This document shows, in pieces, positions 12,601 to 24,883 of a stretch of 64,000 nt of DNA (position 1 is its first letter; each line of letters begins with the position of its first letter). The translations under genes and the position numbers were made by a program. Source of the stretch: Hyperoodon ampullatus. Its lineage: Eukaryota; Chordata; Mammalia; Artiodactyla; Ziphiidae. The DNA lies in the NCBI GenBank assembly GCA_949752795.1, contig OX457074.1:1-64000 (forward strand), in the 5' to 3' direction. The notes beneath the pieces were generated by a model, which searched no databases, was not told the origin of the DNA, and was given only the letters and a program-made list of their open reading frames with translations.

Positions 12601-13360
12601 CCTAATCCGTACGCGGACACTGACCCGCGCGTCCGCACGTGCCCCGACCCTAGCACGTGTCCGCACCCTCACCTGTGCCCTCAGCCTTGCCGTTCCCTAA
12701 CCCTAACCCTAGCCCGGAAGGGAAACCCACCGGCAGCCCCACAACTTAGCCTCCGCCGTACCCTCATCCTAATCCGTACGCGGACACTGACCCGCGTGTC
12801 CGCACGTGCCCCGACCCTAGCACGTGTCCGCACCCTCACCTGTGCCCTCAGCCTTGCCGTTCCCTAACCCTAATCCTAGCCCGGAACGGAAACCCACCGG
12901 AAGCCCCACACCTTAGCCTCCGCCGTACCCTCATCCTAATCCGTACGCGGACACTGACCCGCGCGTCCGCACGTGCCCCGACGCTAGCACGTGTCCGCAC
13001 CCTCACCTGTGCCCTCAGCCTTGCCGTTCCCTAACCCTAACCCTAGCCCGGAACGGAAACCCACCGGCAGCCCCACACCTTAGCCTCCGCCGTACCCTCA
13101 TCCTAATCCGTACGCGGACACTGACCCGCGCGTCCGCACGTGCCCCGACCCTAGCACGTGTCCGCACCCTCACCTGTGCCCTCAGCCTTGCCGTTCCCTA
13201 ACCCTAACCCTAGCCCGGAACGGAAACCCACCGGCAGCCCCACACCTTAGCCTCCGCCGTACCCTCATCCTAATCCGTACGCGGACACTGACACGCGAGT
13301 CCGCACGTGCCCCGACCCTAGCACGTGTCCGCACCGTCACCTGTGCCCTCAGCCTTGCCG
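9687..13360 (+). repeat. HOR copy of 22 units, recurs at 16033-19706 (lag 38 units)
   Basis: The two stretches carry the same succession 6346 bp apart: TTAACC/GCACGTACGC, GATTGG/GACAATG, GCGCTTCC, TTGCTG with GGACGGG, ACAACTT, CTCTGCC, CATCTTAATCC with CTGTTCCC, GCAACCTCACC, GTGGACACTGACCCGCGAG, CACGAG, TTAGCATTGCAATTCC with CCTATCCC (12182 and 18528), and CCTAATCCTAGC with CCGGAAGCC. The last unit of each pair (GACACGCGAG) differs in its right half. Confidence 0.86.
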
Positions 13361-16032
13361 TTCCCTAACCCTAACCCTAGCCCGGAACGGAAACCCACGG
13401 GCAGCCCCACACCTTAGCCTCCGCCGTACCCTCATCCTAATCCGTACGCGGACACTGACCCGCGCGTCCGCACGTGCCCCGACCCTAGCACGTGTCCGCA
13501 CCCTCACCTGTGCCCTCAGCCTTGCAATTCCCTAACCCTAACCCTAGCCCGGAACGGAAACCCACCGGCAGACCCACACCTTAGCCTCCGCCGTACCCTC
13601 ATCCTCATCCGTACGCGGACACTGACCCGTGCGTCCGCACGTGCCCCGACCCTAGCACGTGTCCGCACCCTCACCTGTGCCCTCAGCCTTGCCGTTCCCT
13701 AACCCTAACCCTAGCCCGGAACGGAAACCCACCGGCAGCCCCACACCTTACCCTCCGCCGTACCCTCATCCTCATCCATACGCGGACACTGACCCGCGCG
13801 TCCGCACGTGCCCCGACCCTAGCACGTGTCCGCACCCTCTCCTGTGCCCTCAGCCTTGCCGTTCCCTAACCCTAACCCTAGCCCGGAACGGAAACCCACC
13901 GGCAGCCCCACACCTTAACCTCCGCCGTACCCTCATCCTCATCCGTACGCGGACACTGACCCGCACGTACGCACGTGCCCCGACCCTAGCACGTGTCCGC
14001 ACCCTCACCTGTGCCCTCAGCCTTGCCGTTCCCTAACCCTAACCCTAGCCCGGATTGGAAACCCACCGGCAGCCCCACACCTTAGCCTCCGCCGTACCCT
14101 CATCCTAATCCGTACGCGGACAATGACCCGCGCGTCCGCACGTGCCCCGACCCTAGCACGTGTCCGCACCCTCACCTGTGCCCTCAGCCTTGCCGTTCCC
14201 TAACCCTAACCCTAGCCCGGAAGGGAAACCCACCGGCAGCCCCACACCTTAGCCTCCGCCGTACCCTCATCCTAATCCGTACGCGGACACTGACCCGCGC
14301 GTCCGCACGTGCCCCGACCCTAGCACGTGTCTGCACCCTCACCTGTGCCCTCAGCCTTGCCGTTCCCTAACCCTAACCCTAGCCCGGAAGGGAAACCCAC
14401 CGGCAGCCCCACACCTTAGCCTCCGCCGTACCCTCATCCTAATCCGTACGCGGACACTGACCCGCGCTTCCGCACGTGCCCCGACCCTAGCACGTGTCCG
14501 CACCCTCACCTGTGCCCTCAGCCTTGCCGTTCCCTAACCCTAACCCTAGCCCGGAACGGAAACCCACCGGCAGCCCCACACCTTAGCCTCCACCGTACCC
14601 TCATCCTAATCCGTACGCGGACACTGACCCGCGCGTCCGCACGTGCCCCGACACTAGCACGTGTCCGCACCCTCACCTGTGCCCTCAGCCTTGCCGTTCC
14701 CTAACCCTAACCCTAGCCCGGAACGGAAACCCACCGGCAGCCCCACACCTTAGCCTCAGCCGTACCCTCATCCTAATCCGTACGCGGACACTGACCCGCG
14801 AGTCCGCACGTGCCCCGAACCTAGCACGTGTCCGCACCCTCACCTGTGCCCTCAGCCTTGTCGTTCCCTAACCCTAACCCTAGCCCGGAACGGAAACCCA
14901 CCGGCAGCCCCACACCTTAGCCTCCGCCGTACCCTCATCCTAATCCGTACGCGGACACTGACCCGCGCATCCGCACGTGCCCCGACCCTAGCACGTGTAC
15001 CCACCCTCACCTGTGCCCTCAGCCTTGCCGTTCCCTAACCCTAACCCTAGCCCGGAACGGAAACCCACCGGCAGCCCCACACCTTAGCCTCCACCGTACC
15101 CTCATCCTAATCCGTACGCGGACACTGACCCGCGCGTCCGCACATGCCCCGACCCTAGCACGTGTCCGCACCCTCACCTGTGCCCTCAGCCTTGCCGTTC
15201 CCTAACCCTAACCCTAGCCCGGAACGGAAACCCACCGGCAGCCCCACACCTTAGCCTCCGCCGTACCCTCATCCTAATCCGTACGCGGACACTGACCCGC
15301 GCGTCCGCACGTGCCCCGACCCTAGCACGTGTCCGCACCCTCACCTGTGCCCTCAGCCTTGCCGTTCCCTAACCCTAAACCTAGCCCGGACGGGAAACCC
15401 ACCGGCAGCCCCACACCTTAGCCTCCGCCGTACCCTCATCCTAATCCGTACGCGGACACTGACCCACGCGTCCGCACGTGCCCCGACCCTAGCACATGTC
15501 CACACCCTCACCTGTGCCCTCAGCCTTGCCGTTCCCTAACCCTAACCCTAGCCCGGAACGGAAACCCACGGGCAGCCCCACACCTTAGCCTCCGCCGTAC
15601 CCTCATCCTAATCCGTACGCGGACACTGACCCGCGCGTCCGCACGTGCCCCGACCCTAGCACGTGTCCGCACCCTCACCTGTGCCCTCAGCCTTGCAATT
15701 CCCTAACCCTAACCCTAGCCCGGAACGGAAACCCACCGGCAGCCTCACACCTTAGCCTCCGACGTACCCTGATCCTAATCCGTACGCGGACACTGACCCG
15801 CGCTTCCGCACTAGCCCCGACCCTAGCACGTGTCCGCACCCTCACCTGTGCCCTCAGCCTTGCCGTTCCCTAACCCTAACCCTAGCCCGGAACGGAAACC
15901 CACCGGCAGCCCCACACCTTAGCCTCCGCCGTACCCTCATCCTAATCCGTACGCGGACACTGACCCGCGCGTCCGCACGTGCCCCGACCCTAGCACGTGT
16001 CCGCACCCTCACCTGTGCCCTCAGCCTTGCCG
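13361..16032 (+). repeat. 16-unit segment, circular permutation of 836-3507
   Basis: 13361-14529 matches 2339-3507 and 14530-16032 matches 836-2338, so the same 16 units (2672 bp) appear with their two halves in reversed order. A tandem array of a 16-unit HOR cut at a different point would give this arrangement. Confidence 0.82.
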
Positions 16033-19000
16033 TTCCCTAACCCTAACCCTAGCCCGGAACGGAAACCCACCGGCAGCCCCACACCTTAACCTCCGCCGTA
16101 CCCTCATCCTCATCCGTACGCGGACACTGACCCGCACGTACGCACGTGCCCCGACCCTAGCACGTGTCCGCACCCTCACCTGTGCCCTCAGCCTTGCCGT
16201 TCCCTAACCCTAACCCTAGCCCGGATTGGAAACCCACCGGCAGCCCCACACCTTAGCCTCCGCCGTACCCTCATCCTAATCCGTACGCGGACAATGACCC
16301 GCGCGTCCGCACGTGCCCCGACCCTAGCACGTGTCCGCACCCTCACCTGTGCCCTCAGCCTTGCCGTTCCCTAACCCTAACCCTAGCCCGGAAGGGAAAC
16401 CCACCGGCAGCCCCACACCTTAGCCTCCGCCGTACCCTCATCCTAATCCGTACGCGGACACTGACCCGCGCGTCCGCACGTGCCCCGACCCTAGCACGTG
16501 TCTGCACCCTCACCTGTGCCCTCAGCCTTGCCGTTCCCTAACCCTAACCCTAGCCCGGAAGGGAAACCCACCGGCAGCCCCACACCTTAGCCTCCGCCGT
16601 ACCCTCATCCTAATCCGTACGCGGACACTGACCCGCGCTTCCGCACGTGCCCCGACCCTAGCACGTGTCCGCACCCTCACCTGTGCCCTCAGCCTTGCCG
16701 TTCCCTAACCCTAACCCTAGCCCGGAACGGAAACCCACCGGCAGCCCCACACCTTAGCCTCCGCCGTACCCTCATCCTAATCCGTACGCGGACACTGACC
16801 CGCGCGTCCGCACGTGCCCCGACCCTAGCACGTGTCCGCACCCTCACCTGTGCCCTCAGCCTTGCTGTTCCCTAACCCTAACCCTAGCCCGGACGGGAAA
16901 CCCACCGGCAGCCCCACACCTTAGCCTCCGCCGTACCCTCATCCTAATCCGTACGCGCACACTGACCCTCGCGTCCGCACGTGCCCCGACCCTAGCACGT
17001 GTCCGCACCCTCACCTGTGCCCTCAGCCTTGCCGTTCCCTAACCCTAACCCTAGCCCGGAACGGAAACCCACCGGCAGCCCCACAACTTAGCCTCCGCCG
17101 TACCCTCATCCTAATCCGTACGCGGACACTGACCCGCGCGTCCGCACGTGCCCCGACCCTAGCACGTGTCCGCACCCTCACCTGTGCACTCAGCCTTGCC
17201 GTTCCCTAACCCTAACCCTAGCCCGGAAGGGAAACCCACCGGCAGCCCCACACCTTAGCCTCCGCCGTACCCTCATCCTAATCCGTACGCGGACTCTGAC
17301 CCGCGTGTCCGCACGTGCCCCGACCCTAGCACGTGTCCGCACCCTCACCTGTGCCCTCAGCCTTGCCGTTCCCTAACCCTAACCCTAGCCCGGAACGGAA
17401 ACCCACCGGCAGCCCCACACCTTAGCCTCTGCCGTACCCTCATCCTAATCCGTACGCGGACACTGACCCGCGCGTCCGCACGTGCCCCGACCCTAGCACG
17501 TGTCCGCACCCTCACCTGTGCCCTCAGCCTTGCCGTTCCCTAACCCTAACCCTAGCCCGGAACGGAAACCCACCGGCAGCCCCACACCTTAGCCTCCGCC
17601 GTACCCTCATCTTAATCCGTACGCGGACACTGACCCGCGCGTCCGCACGTGCCCCGACCCTAGCACGTGTCCGCACCCTCACCTGTTCCCTCAGCCTTGC
17701 CGTTCCCTAACCCTAACCCTAGCCCGGAACGGAAACCCACCGGCAGCCCCACACCTTAGCCTCCGCCGTACCCTCATCCTAATCCGTACGCGGACACTGA
17801 CCCGCGCGTCCGCACGTGCCCCGACCCTAGCACGTGTCCGCAACCTCACCTGTGCCCTCAGCCTTGCCGTTCCCTAACCCTAACCCTAGCCCGGAACGGA
17901 AACCCACCGGCAGCCCCACACCTTAGCCTCCGCCGTACCCTCATCCTAATCCGTACGTGGACACTGACCCGCGAGTCCGCACGTGCCCCGAACCTAGCAC
18001 GTGTCCGCACCCTCACCTGTGCCCTCAGCCTTGTCGTTCCCTAACCCTAACCCTAGCCCGGAACGGAAACCCACCGGCAGCCCCACACCTTAGCCTCCGC
18101 CGTACCCTCAATCTAATCCGTACGCGGACACTGACCCGCGCGTCCGCACGAGCCCCGACCCTAGCACGTGTCCGCACCCTCACCTGTGCCCTCAGCCTTG
18201 CCGTTCCCTAACCCTAACCCTAGCCCGGAACGGAAACCCACCGGCAGCCCCACACCTTAGCCTCCGCCGTACCCTCATCCTAATCCGTACGCGGACACTG
18301 ACCCGCGCGTCCGCACGTGCCCCGAACCTAGCACGTGTCCGCACCCACACCTGTGCCCTCAGCCTTGCCGTTCCCTAACCCTAACCCTAGCCCGGAACGG
18401 AAACCCACCGGCAGCCCCACACCTTAGCCTCCGCCGTACCCTCATCCTAATCCGTACGCGGACACTGACCCGCGCGTCCGCACGTGCCCCGACCCTAGCA
18501 CGTGTCCGCACCCTCACCTGTGCCCTTAGCATTGCAATTCCCTAACCCTAACCCTATCCCGGAACGGAAACCCACCGGCAGCCTCACACCTTAGCCTCCG
18601 ACGTACCCTGATCCTACTCCGTACGCGGACACTGACCCGCGCTTCCGCACTTGCCCCGACCCTAGCACGTGTCCGCACCCTCACCTGTGCCCTCAGCCTT
18701 GCCGTTCCCTAACCCTAACCCTAGCCAGGAACGGAAACCCACCGGCAGCCCCACACCTTAGCCTCCGCCGTACCCTCATCCTAATCCGTACGCGGACACT
18801 GACCCGCGCGTCCGCACGTGCCACGACCCTAGCACGTGTCCGCACCCTCACCTGTGCCCTCAGCCTTGCCGTTCCCTAACCCTAACCCTAGCCCGGAACG
18901 GAAACCCACCGGCAGCCCCACACCTTAGCCTCCGCCGTACCCTCATCCTAATCCGTACGCGGACACTGACCCGCGCGTCCGCACGTGCCCCGACCCTAGC

Positions 19001-19706
19001 ACGTGTCCGCACCCTCACCTGTGCCCTCAGCCTTGCCGTTCCCTAACCCTAACCCTAGCCCGGAAGGGAAACCCACCGGCAGCCCCACACCTTAGCCTCC
19101 GCCGTACCCTCATCCTAATCCGTACGCGGACACTGACCCGCGTGTCCGCACGTGCCCCGACCCTAGCACGTGTCTGCACCCTCACCTGTGCCCTCAGCCT
19201 TGCCGTTCCCTAACCCTAATCCTAGCCCGGAACGGAAACCCACCGGAAGCCCCACACCTTAGCCTCCGCCGTACCCTCATCCTAATCCGTACGCGGACAC
19301 TGACCCGCGCGTCCGCACGTGCCCCGACCCTAGCACGTGTCCGCACCCTCACCTGTGCCCTCAGCCTTGCCGTTCCCTAACCCTAACCCTAGCCCGGAAC
19401 GGAAACCCACCGGCAGCCCCACACCTTAGCCTCCGCCGTACCCTCATCCTAATCCGTACGCGGACACTGACCCGCGCGTCCGCACGTGCCCCGACCCTAG
19501 CACGTGTCCGCACCCTCACCTGTGCCCTCAGCCTTGCCGTTCCCTAACCCTAACCCTAGCCCGGAACGGAAACCCACCGGCAGCCTCACACCTTAGCCTC
19601 CGCCGTACCCTCATCCTAATCCGTACGCGGACACTGACACGCGAGTCCGCACGTGCCCCGAACCTAGCACGTGTCCGCACCCTCACCTGTGCCCTCAGCC
19701 TTGTCG
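16033..19706 (+). repeat. HOR copy of 22 units, second copy of 9687-13360
   Basis: Marker order is as in 9687-13360. Private changes include GCGCACACTG near 16956, GGACTCTGACC near 17293, CAATCTAATCC near 18110 and CACCCACACC near 18344. The GATTGG unit lies at 16224. The right half (17870-19706) was copied again 24 units downstream. Confidence 0.85.
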
Positions 19707-20374
19707 TTCCCTAACCCTAACCCTAGCCCGGAACGGAAACCCACCGGCAGCCCCACACCTTAGCCTCCGCCGTACCCTCATCCTAATCCGTACGCGGACA
19801 CTGACCCGCGCGTCCGCACGTGCCCCGACCCTAGCACGTGTCCCCACCCTCACCTGTGCCCTCAGCCTTGCCGTTCCCTAACCCTAACCCTAGCCCGGAA
19901 GGGAAACCCACCGGCAGCCCCACACCTTAGCCTCCACCGTACCCTCATCCTAATCCGTACGCGGACACTGACCCGCGCGTCCGCACGTGCCCCGACCCTA
20001 GCACGTGTCCGCACCCTCACCTGTGCCCTCAGCCTTGCCGTTCCCTAACCCTAACCCTAGCCCGGAACGGAAACCCACCGGCAGCCCCACACCTTAGCCT
20101 CCGCCGTACCCTCATCCTAATCCGTACTCGGACACTGACCCACGTGTCCGCACGTGCCCCGACCCTAGCACGTGTCCGCACCCTCACCTGTGCCCTCAGC
20201 CTTGCCGTTCCCTAACCCTAAACCTAGCCCGGACGGGAAACCCACCGGCAGCCCCACACCTTAGCCTCCGCCGTACGCTCATCCTAATCCGTACGCGGAC
20301 ACTGACCCGCGCGTCCGCACGTGCCCCGACCCTAGCACGTGTCCGCACCCTCACCTGTGCCCTCAGCCTTGCCG
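19206..20374 (+). repeat. HOR segment of 7 units, recurs at 46928-48096 (lag 166 units)
   Basis: CCTAATCCTAGC (19217 and 46939), GCGAGTCC with TTGTCG (19641 and 47363), CCCCACCCTCACC, CCTCCACCG, CCCACG, and GGACGGG with CGCTCATCC (20276 and 47998) are shared exactly 27722 bp apart. Confidence 0.8.
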
Positions 20375-21376
20375 TTCCCTAACCCTAACCCTAGCCCGGA
20401 ACGGAAACCCACCGGAAGCCCCACACCTTAGCCTCCGCCGTACCCTCATCCTAATCCGTACGCGGACACTGACCCGCGCGTCCGCACGTGCCCCGACCCT
20501 AGCACGTGTCCGCACCCTCACCTGTGCCCTCAGCCTTGCCGTTCCCTAACCCTAACCCTAGCCCGGAACGGAAACCCACCGGCAGCCCCACACCTTAGCC
20601 TCCGCCGTACCCTCATCCTAATCCGTACGCGGACACTGACCCGCGTGTCCGCACGTGCCCCGACCCTAGCACGTGTCCGCACCCTCACCTGTGCCCTCAG
20701 CCTTGCCGTTCCCTAACCCTAACCCTAGCCCGGAACGGAAACCCACCGGCAGCCCCACACCTTAGCCTCCGCCGTACCCTCATCCTAATCCGTACGCGGA
20801 CACTGACCCGCGCGTCCGCACGTGCCCCGACCCTAGCACGTGTCCGCACCCTCACCTGTGCCCTTAGCCTTGCAATTCCCTAACCCTAACCCTAGCCCGG
20901 AACGGAAACCCACCGGCAGCCTCACACCTTAGCCTCCGACGTACCCTGATCCTAATCCGTACGCGGACACTGACCCGCGCTTCCGCACTTGCCCCGACCC
21001 TAGCACGTCTCCGCACCCTCACCTGTGCCCTCAGCCTTGCCGTTCCCTAACCCTAACCCTAGCCCGGAACGGAAACCCACCGGCAGCCCCACACCTTAGC
21101 CTCCGCCGTACCCTCATCCTAATCCGTACGCGGACACTGACCCGCGCGTCCGCACGTGCCACGACCCTAGCACGTGTCCGCACCCTCACCTGTGCCCTCA
21201 GCCTTGCCGTTCCCTAACCCTAACCCTAGCCCGGAACGGAAACCCACCGGCAGCCCCACACCTTAGCCTCCACCGTACCCTCATCCTAATCCGTACGCGG
21301 ACACTGACCCGCGCGTCCGCACGTGCCCCGACCCTAGCACGTGTCCGCACCCTCACCTGTGCCCTCAGCCTTGCCG

Positions 21377-21543
21377 TTCCCTAACCCTAACCCTAGCCCG
21401 GAAGGGAAAGCCACCGGCAGCCCCACACCTTAGCCTCCGCCGTACCCTCATCCTAATCCGTACGCGGACACTGACCCGCGCTTCCGCACGTGCCCCGACC
21501 CTAGCACGTGTCCGCACCCTCACCTGTGCCCTCAGCCTTGCCG
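21377..21543 (+). repeat. Hybrid satellite unit (recombination edge)
   Basis: Left half has GGAAGGGAAAGCC, as in the unit at 24884; right half has GCGCTTCC, as in the unit at 16534, where the left half lacks the AAGCC change. The unit thus joins two parental types. Confidence 0.7.
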
Positions 21544-21710
21544 TTCCCTAACCCTAACCCTAGCCCGGAACGGAAACCCACCGGCAGCCCCACACCTTAG
21601 CCTCCGCCGTACCCTCATCCTAATCCGTACGCGGACACTGACCCGCGCGTCCGCACGTGCCCCGACCCTAGCACGTGTCCGCACCCTCACCTGTGCCCTC
21701 AGCCTTGCTG

Positions 21711-21877
21711 TTCCCTAACCCTAACCCTAGCCCGGACGGGAAACCCACCGGCAGCCCCACACCTTAGCCTCCGCCGTACCCTCATCCTAATCCGTACGCG
21801 GACACTGACCCGCGCGTCCGCACGTGCCCCGACCCTAGCACGTGTCCGCAACCTCACCTGTGCCCTCAGCCTTGCCG
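21711..21877 (+). repeat. Hybrid satellite unit (five units skipped)
   Basis: Preceded by TTGCTG and starting with GGACGGG like the unit at 16868, but lacking that unit's CCCTCGCG and ending with GCAACCTCACC like the unit at 17703, five units further on in the source order. The exchange point falls between unit positions 28 and about 138. Confidence 0.75.
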
Positions 21878-23714
21878 TTCCCTAACCCTAACCCTAGCCC
21901 GGAACGGAAACCCACCGGCAGCCCCACACCTTAGCCTCCGCCGTACCCTCATCCTAATCCGTACGTGGACACTGACCCGCGAGTCCGCACGTGCCCCGAA
22001 CCTAGCACGTGTCCGCACCCTCACCTGTGCCCTCAGCCTTGTCGTTCCCTAACCCTAACCCTAGCCCGGAACGGAAACCCACCGGCAGCCCCACACCTTA
22101 GCCTCCGCCGTACCCTCATCCTAATCCGTACGCGGACACTGACCCGCGCGTCCGCACGAGCCCCGACCCTAGCACGTGTCCGCACCCTCACCTGTGCCCT
22201 CAGCCTTGCCGTTCCCTAACCCTAACCCTAGCCCGGAACGGAAACCCACCGGCAGCCCCACACCTTAGCCTCCGCCGTACCCTCATCCTAATCCGTACGC
22301 GGACACTGACCCGCGCGTCCGCACGTGCCCCGAACCTAGCACGTGTCCGCACCCTCACCTGTGCCCTCAGCCTTGCCGTTCCCTAACCCTAACCCTAGCC
22401 CGGAACGGAAACCCACCGGCAGCCCCACACCTTAGCCTCCGCCGTACCCTCATCCTAATCCGTACGCGGACACTGACCCGCGCGTCCGCACGTGCCCCGA
22501 CCCTAGCACGTGTCCGCACCCTCACCTGTGCCCTTAGCATTGCAATTCCCTAACCCTAACCCTATCCCGGAACGGAAACCCACCGGCAGCCTCACACCTT
22601 AGCCTCCGACGTACCCTGATCCTACTCCGTACGCGGACACTGACCCGCGCTTCCGCACTTGCCCCGACCCTAGCACGTGTCCGCACCCTCACCTGTGCCC
22701 TCAGCCTTGCCGTTCCCTAACCCTAACCCTAGCCAGGAACGGAAACCCACCGGCAGCCCCACACCTTAGCCTCCGCCGTACCCTCATCCTAATCCGTACG
22801 CGGACACTGACCCGCGCGTCCGCACGTGCCACGACCCTAGCACGTGTCCGCACCCTCACCTGTGCCCTCAGCCTTGCCGTTCCCTAACCCTAACCCTAGC
22901 CCGGAACGGAAACCCACCGGCAGCCCCACACCTTAGCCTCCGCCGTACCCTCATCCTAATCCGTACGCGGACACTGACCCGCGCGTCCGCACGTGCCCCG
23001 ACCCTAGCACGTGTCCGCACCCTCACCTGTGCCCTCAGCCTTGCCGTTCCCTAACCCTAACCCTAGCCCGGAAGGGAAACCCACCGGCAGCCCCACACCT
23101 TAGCCTCCGCCGTACCCTCATCCTAATCCGTACGCGGACACTGACCCGCGTGTCCGCACGTGCCCCGACCCTAGCACGTGTCTGCACCCTCACCTGTGCC
23201 CTCAGCCTTGCCGTTCCCTAACCCTAATCCTAGCCCGGAACGGAAACCCACCGGAAGCCCCACACCTTAGCCTCCGCCGTACCCTCATCCTAATCCGTAC
23301 GCGGACACTGACCCGCGCGTCCGCACGTGCCCCGACCCTAGCACGTGTCCGCACCCTCACCTGTGCCCTCAGCCTTGCCGTTCCCTAACCCTAACCCTAG
23401 CCCGGAACGGAAACCCACCGGCAGCCCCACACCTTAGCCTCCGCCGTACCCTCATCCTAATCCGTACGCGGACACTGACCCGCGCGTCCGCACGTGCCCC
23501 GACCCTAGCACGTGTCCGCACCCTCACCTGTGCCCTCAGCCTTGCCGTTCCCTAACCCTAACCCTAGCCCGGAACGGAAACCCACCGGCAGCCCCACACC
23601 TTAGCCTCCGCCGTACCCTCATCCTAATCCGTACGCGGACACTGACACGCGAGTCCGCACGTGCCCCGAACCTAGCACGTGTCCGCACCCTCACCTGTGC
23701 CCTCAGCCTTGTCG
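21878..23714 (+). repeat. HOR copy of 11 units, duplicate of 17870-19706 (lag 24 units)
   Basis: 4008 bp separate GTGGACACTGACCCGCGAG (17957 and 21965), CCTATCCC after TTAGCATTGCAATTCC (18528 and 22536), GCCAGGAACGG, GTCTGCACC, CCTAATCCTAGC and GACACGCGAG (19636 and 23644). The two stretches look nearly identical; CAATCTAATCC and CACCCACACC are private to the upstream copy. Confidence 0.87.
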
Positions 23715-23881
23715 TTCCCTAACCCTAACCCTAGCCCGGAACGGAAACCCACCGGCAGCCCCACACCTTAGCCTCCGCCGTACGCTCATCCTAATCCGTA
23801 CGCGGACACTGACCCGCGCGTCCGCACGTGCCCCGACCCTAGCACGTGTCCGCACCCTCACCTGTGCCCTCAGCCTTGCCG
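23715..23881 (+). repeat. Hybrid satellite unit (three units skipped)
   Basis: Left half (CCCTAGCCCGGAACGG) fits the unit at 19707; right half has CGCTCATCC as in the unit at 20208. The lag to the upstream copy changes here from 24 to 21 units. Confidence 0.72.
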
Positions 23882-24883
23882 TTCCCTAACCCTAACCCTA
23901 GCCCGGAACGGAAACCCACCGGAAGCCCCACACCTTAGCCTCCGCCGTACCCTCATCCTAATCCGTACGCGGACACTGACCCGCGCGTCCGCACGTGCCC
24001 CGACCCTAGCACGTGTCCGCACCCTCACCTGTGCCCTCAGCCTTGCCGTTCCCTAACCCTAACCCTAGCCCGGAACGGAAACCCACCAGCAGCCCCACAC
24101 CTTAGCCTCCGCCGTACCCTCATCCTAATCCGTACGCGGACACTGACCCGCGTGTCCGCACGTGCCCCGACCCTAGCACGTGTCCGCACCCTCACCTGTG
24201 CCCTCAGCCTTGCCGTTCCCTAACCCTAACCCTAGCCCGGAACGGAAACCCACCGGCAGCCCCACACCTTAGCCTCCGCCGTACCCTCATCCTAATCCGT
24301 ACGCGGACACTGACCCGCGCGTCCGCACGTGCCCCGACCCTAGCACGTGTCCGCACCCTCACCTGTGCCCTTAGCCTTGCAATTCCCTAACCCTAACCCT
24401 AGCCCGGAACGGAAACCCACCGGCAGCCTCACACCTTAGCCTCCGACGTACCCTGATCCTAATCCGTACGCGGACACTGACCCGCGCTTCCGCACTTGCC
24501 CCGACCCTAGCACGTCTCCGCACCCTCACCTGTGCCCTCAGCCTTGCCGTTCCCTAACCCTAACCCTAGCCCGGAACGGAAACCCACCGGCAGCCCCACA
24601 CCTTAGCCTCCGCCGTACCCTCATCCTAATCCGTACGCGGACACTGACCCGCGCGTCCGCACGTGCCACGACCCTAGCACGTGTCCGCACCCTCACCTGT
24701 GCCCTCAGCCTTGCCGTTCCCTAACCCTAACCCTAGCCCGGAACGGAAACCCACCGGCAGCCCCACACCTTAGCCTCCACCGTACCCTCATCCTAATCCG
24801 TACGCGGACACTGACCCGCGCGTCCGCACGTGCCCCGACCCTAGCACGTGTCCGCACCCTCACCTGTGCCCTCAGCCTTGCCG
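23715..24883 (+). repeat. HOR copy of 7 units, duplicate of 20208-21376 (lag 21 units)
   Basis: The lag drops from 24 to 21 units at this point. CGCTCATCC (20276 and 23783), CCGGAAGCC, GCGTGTCC (20643 and 24150), TTAGCCTTGCAATTCC (20864 and 24371), CACGTCTCC, GCCACGACC and CCACCG match. Three units of the upstream copy (19707-20207) are missing between 23714 and 23783. Confidence 0.85.
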
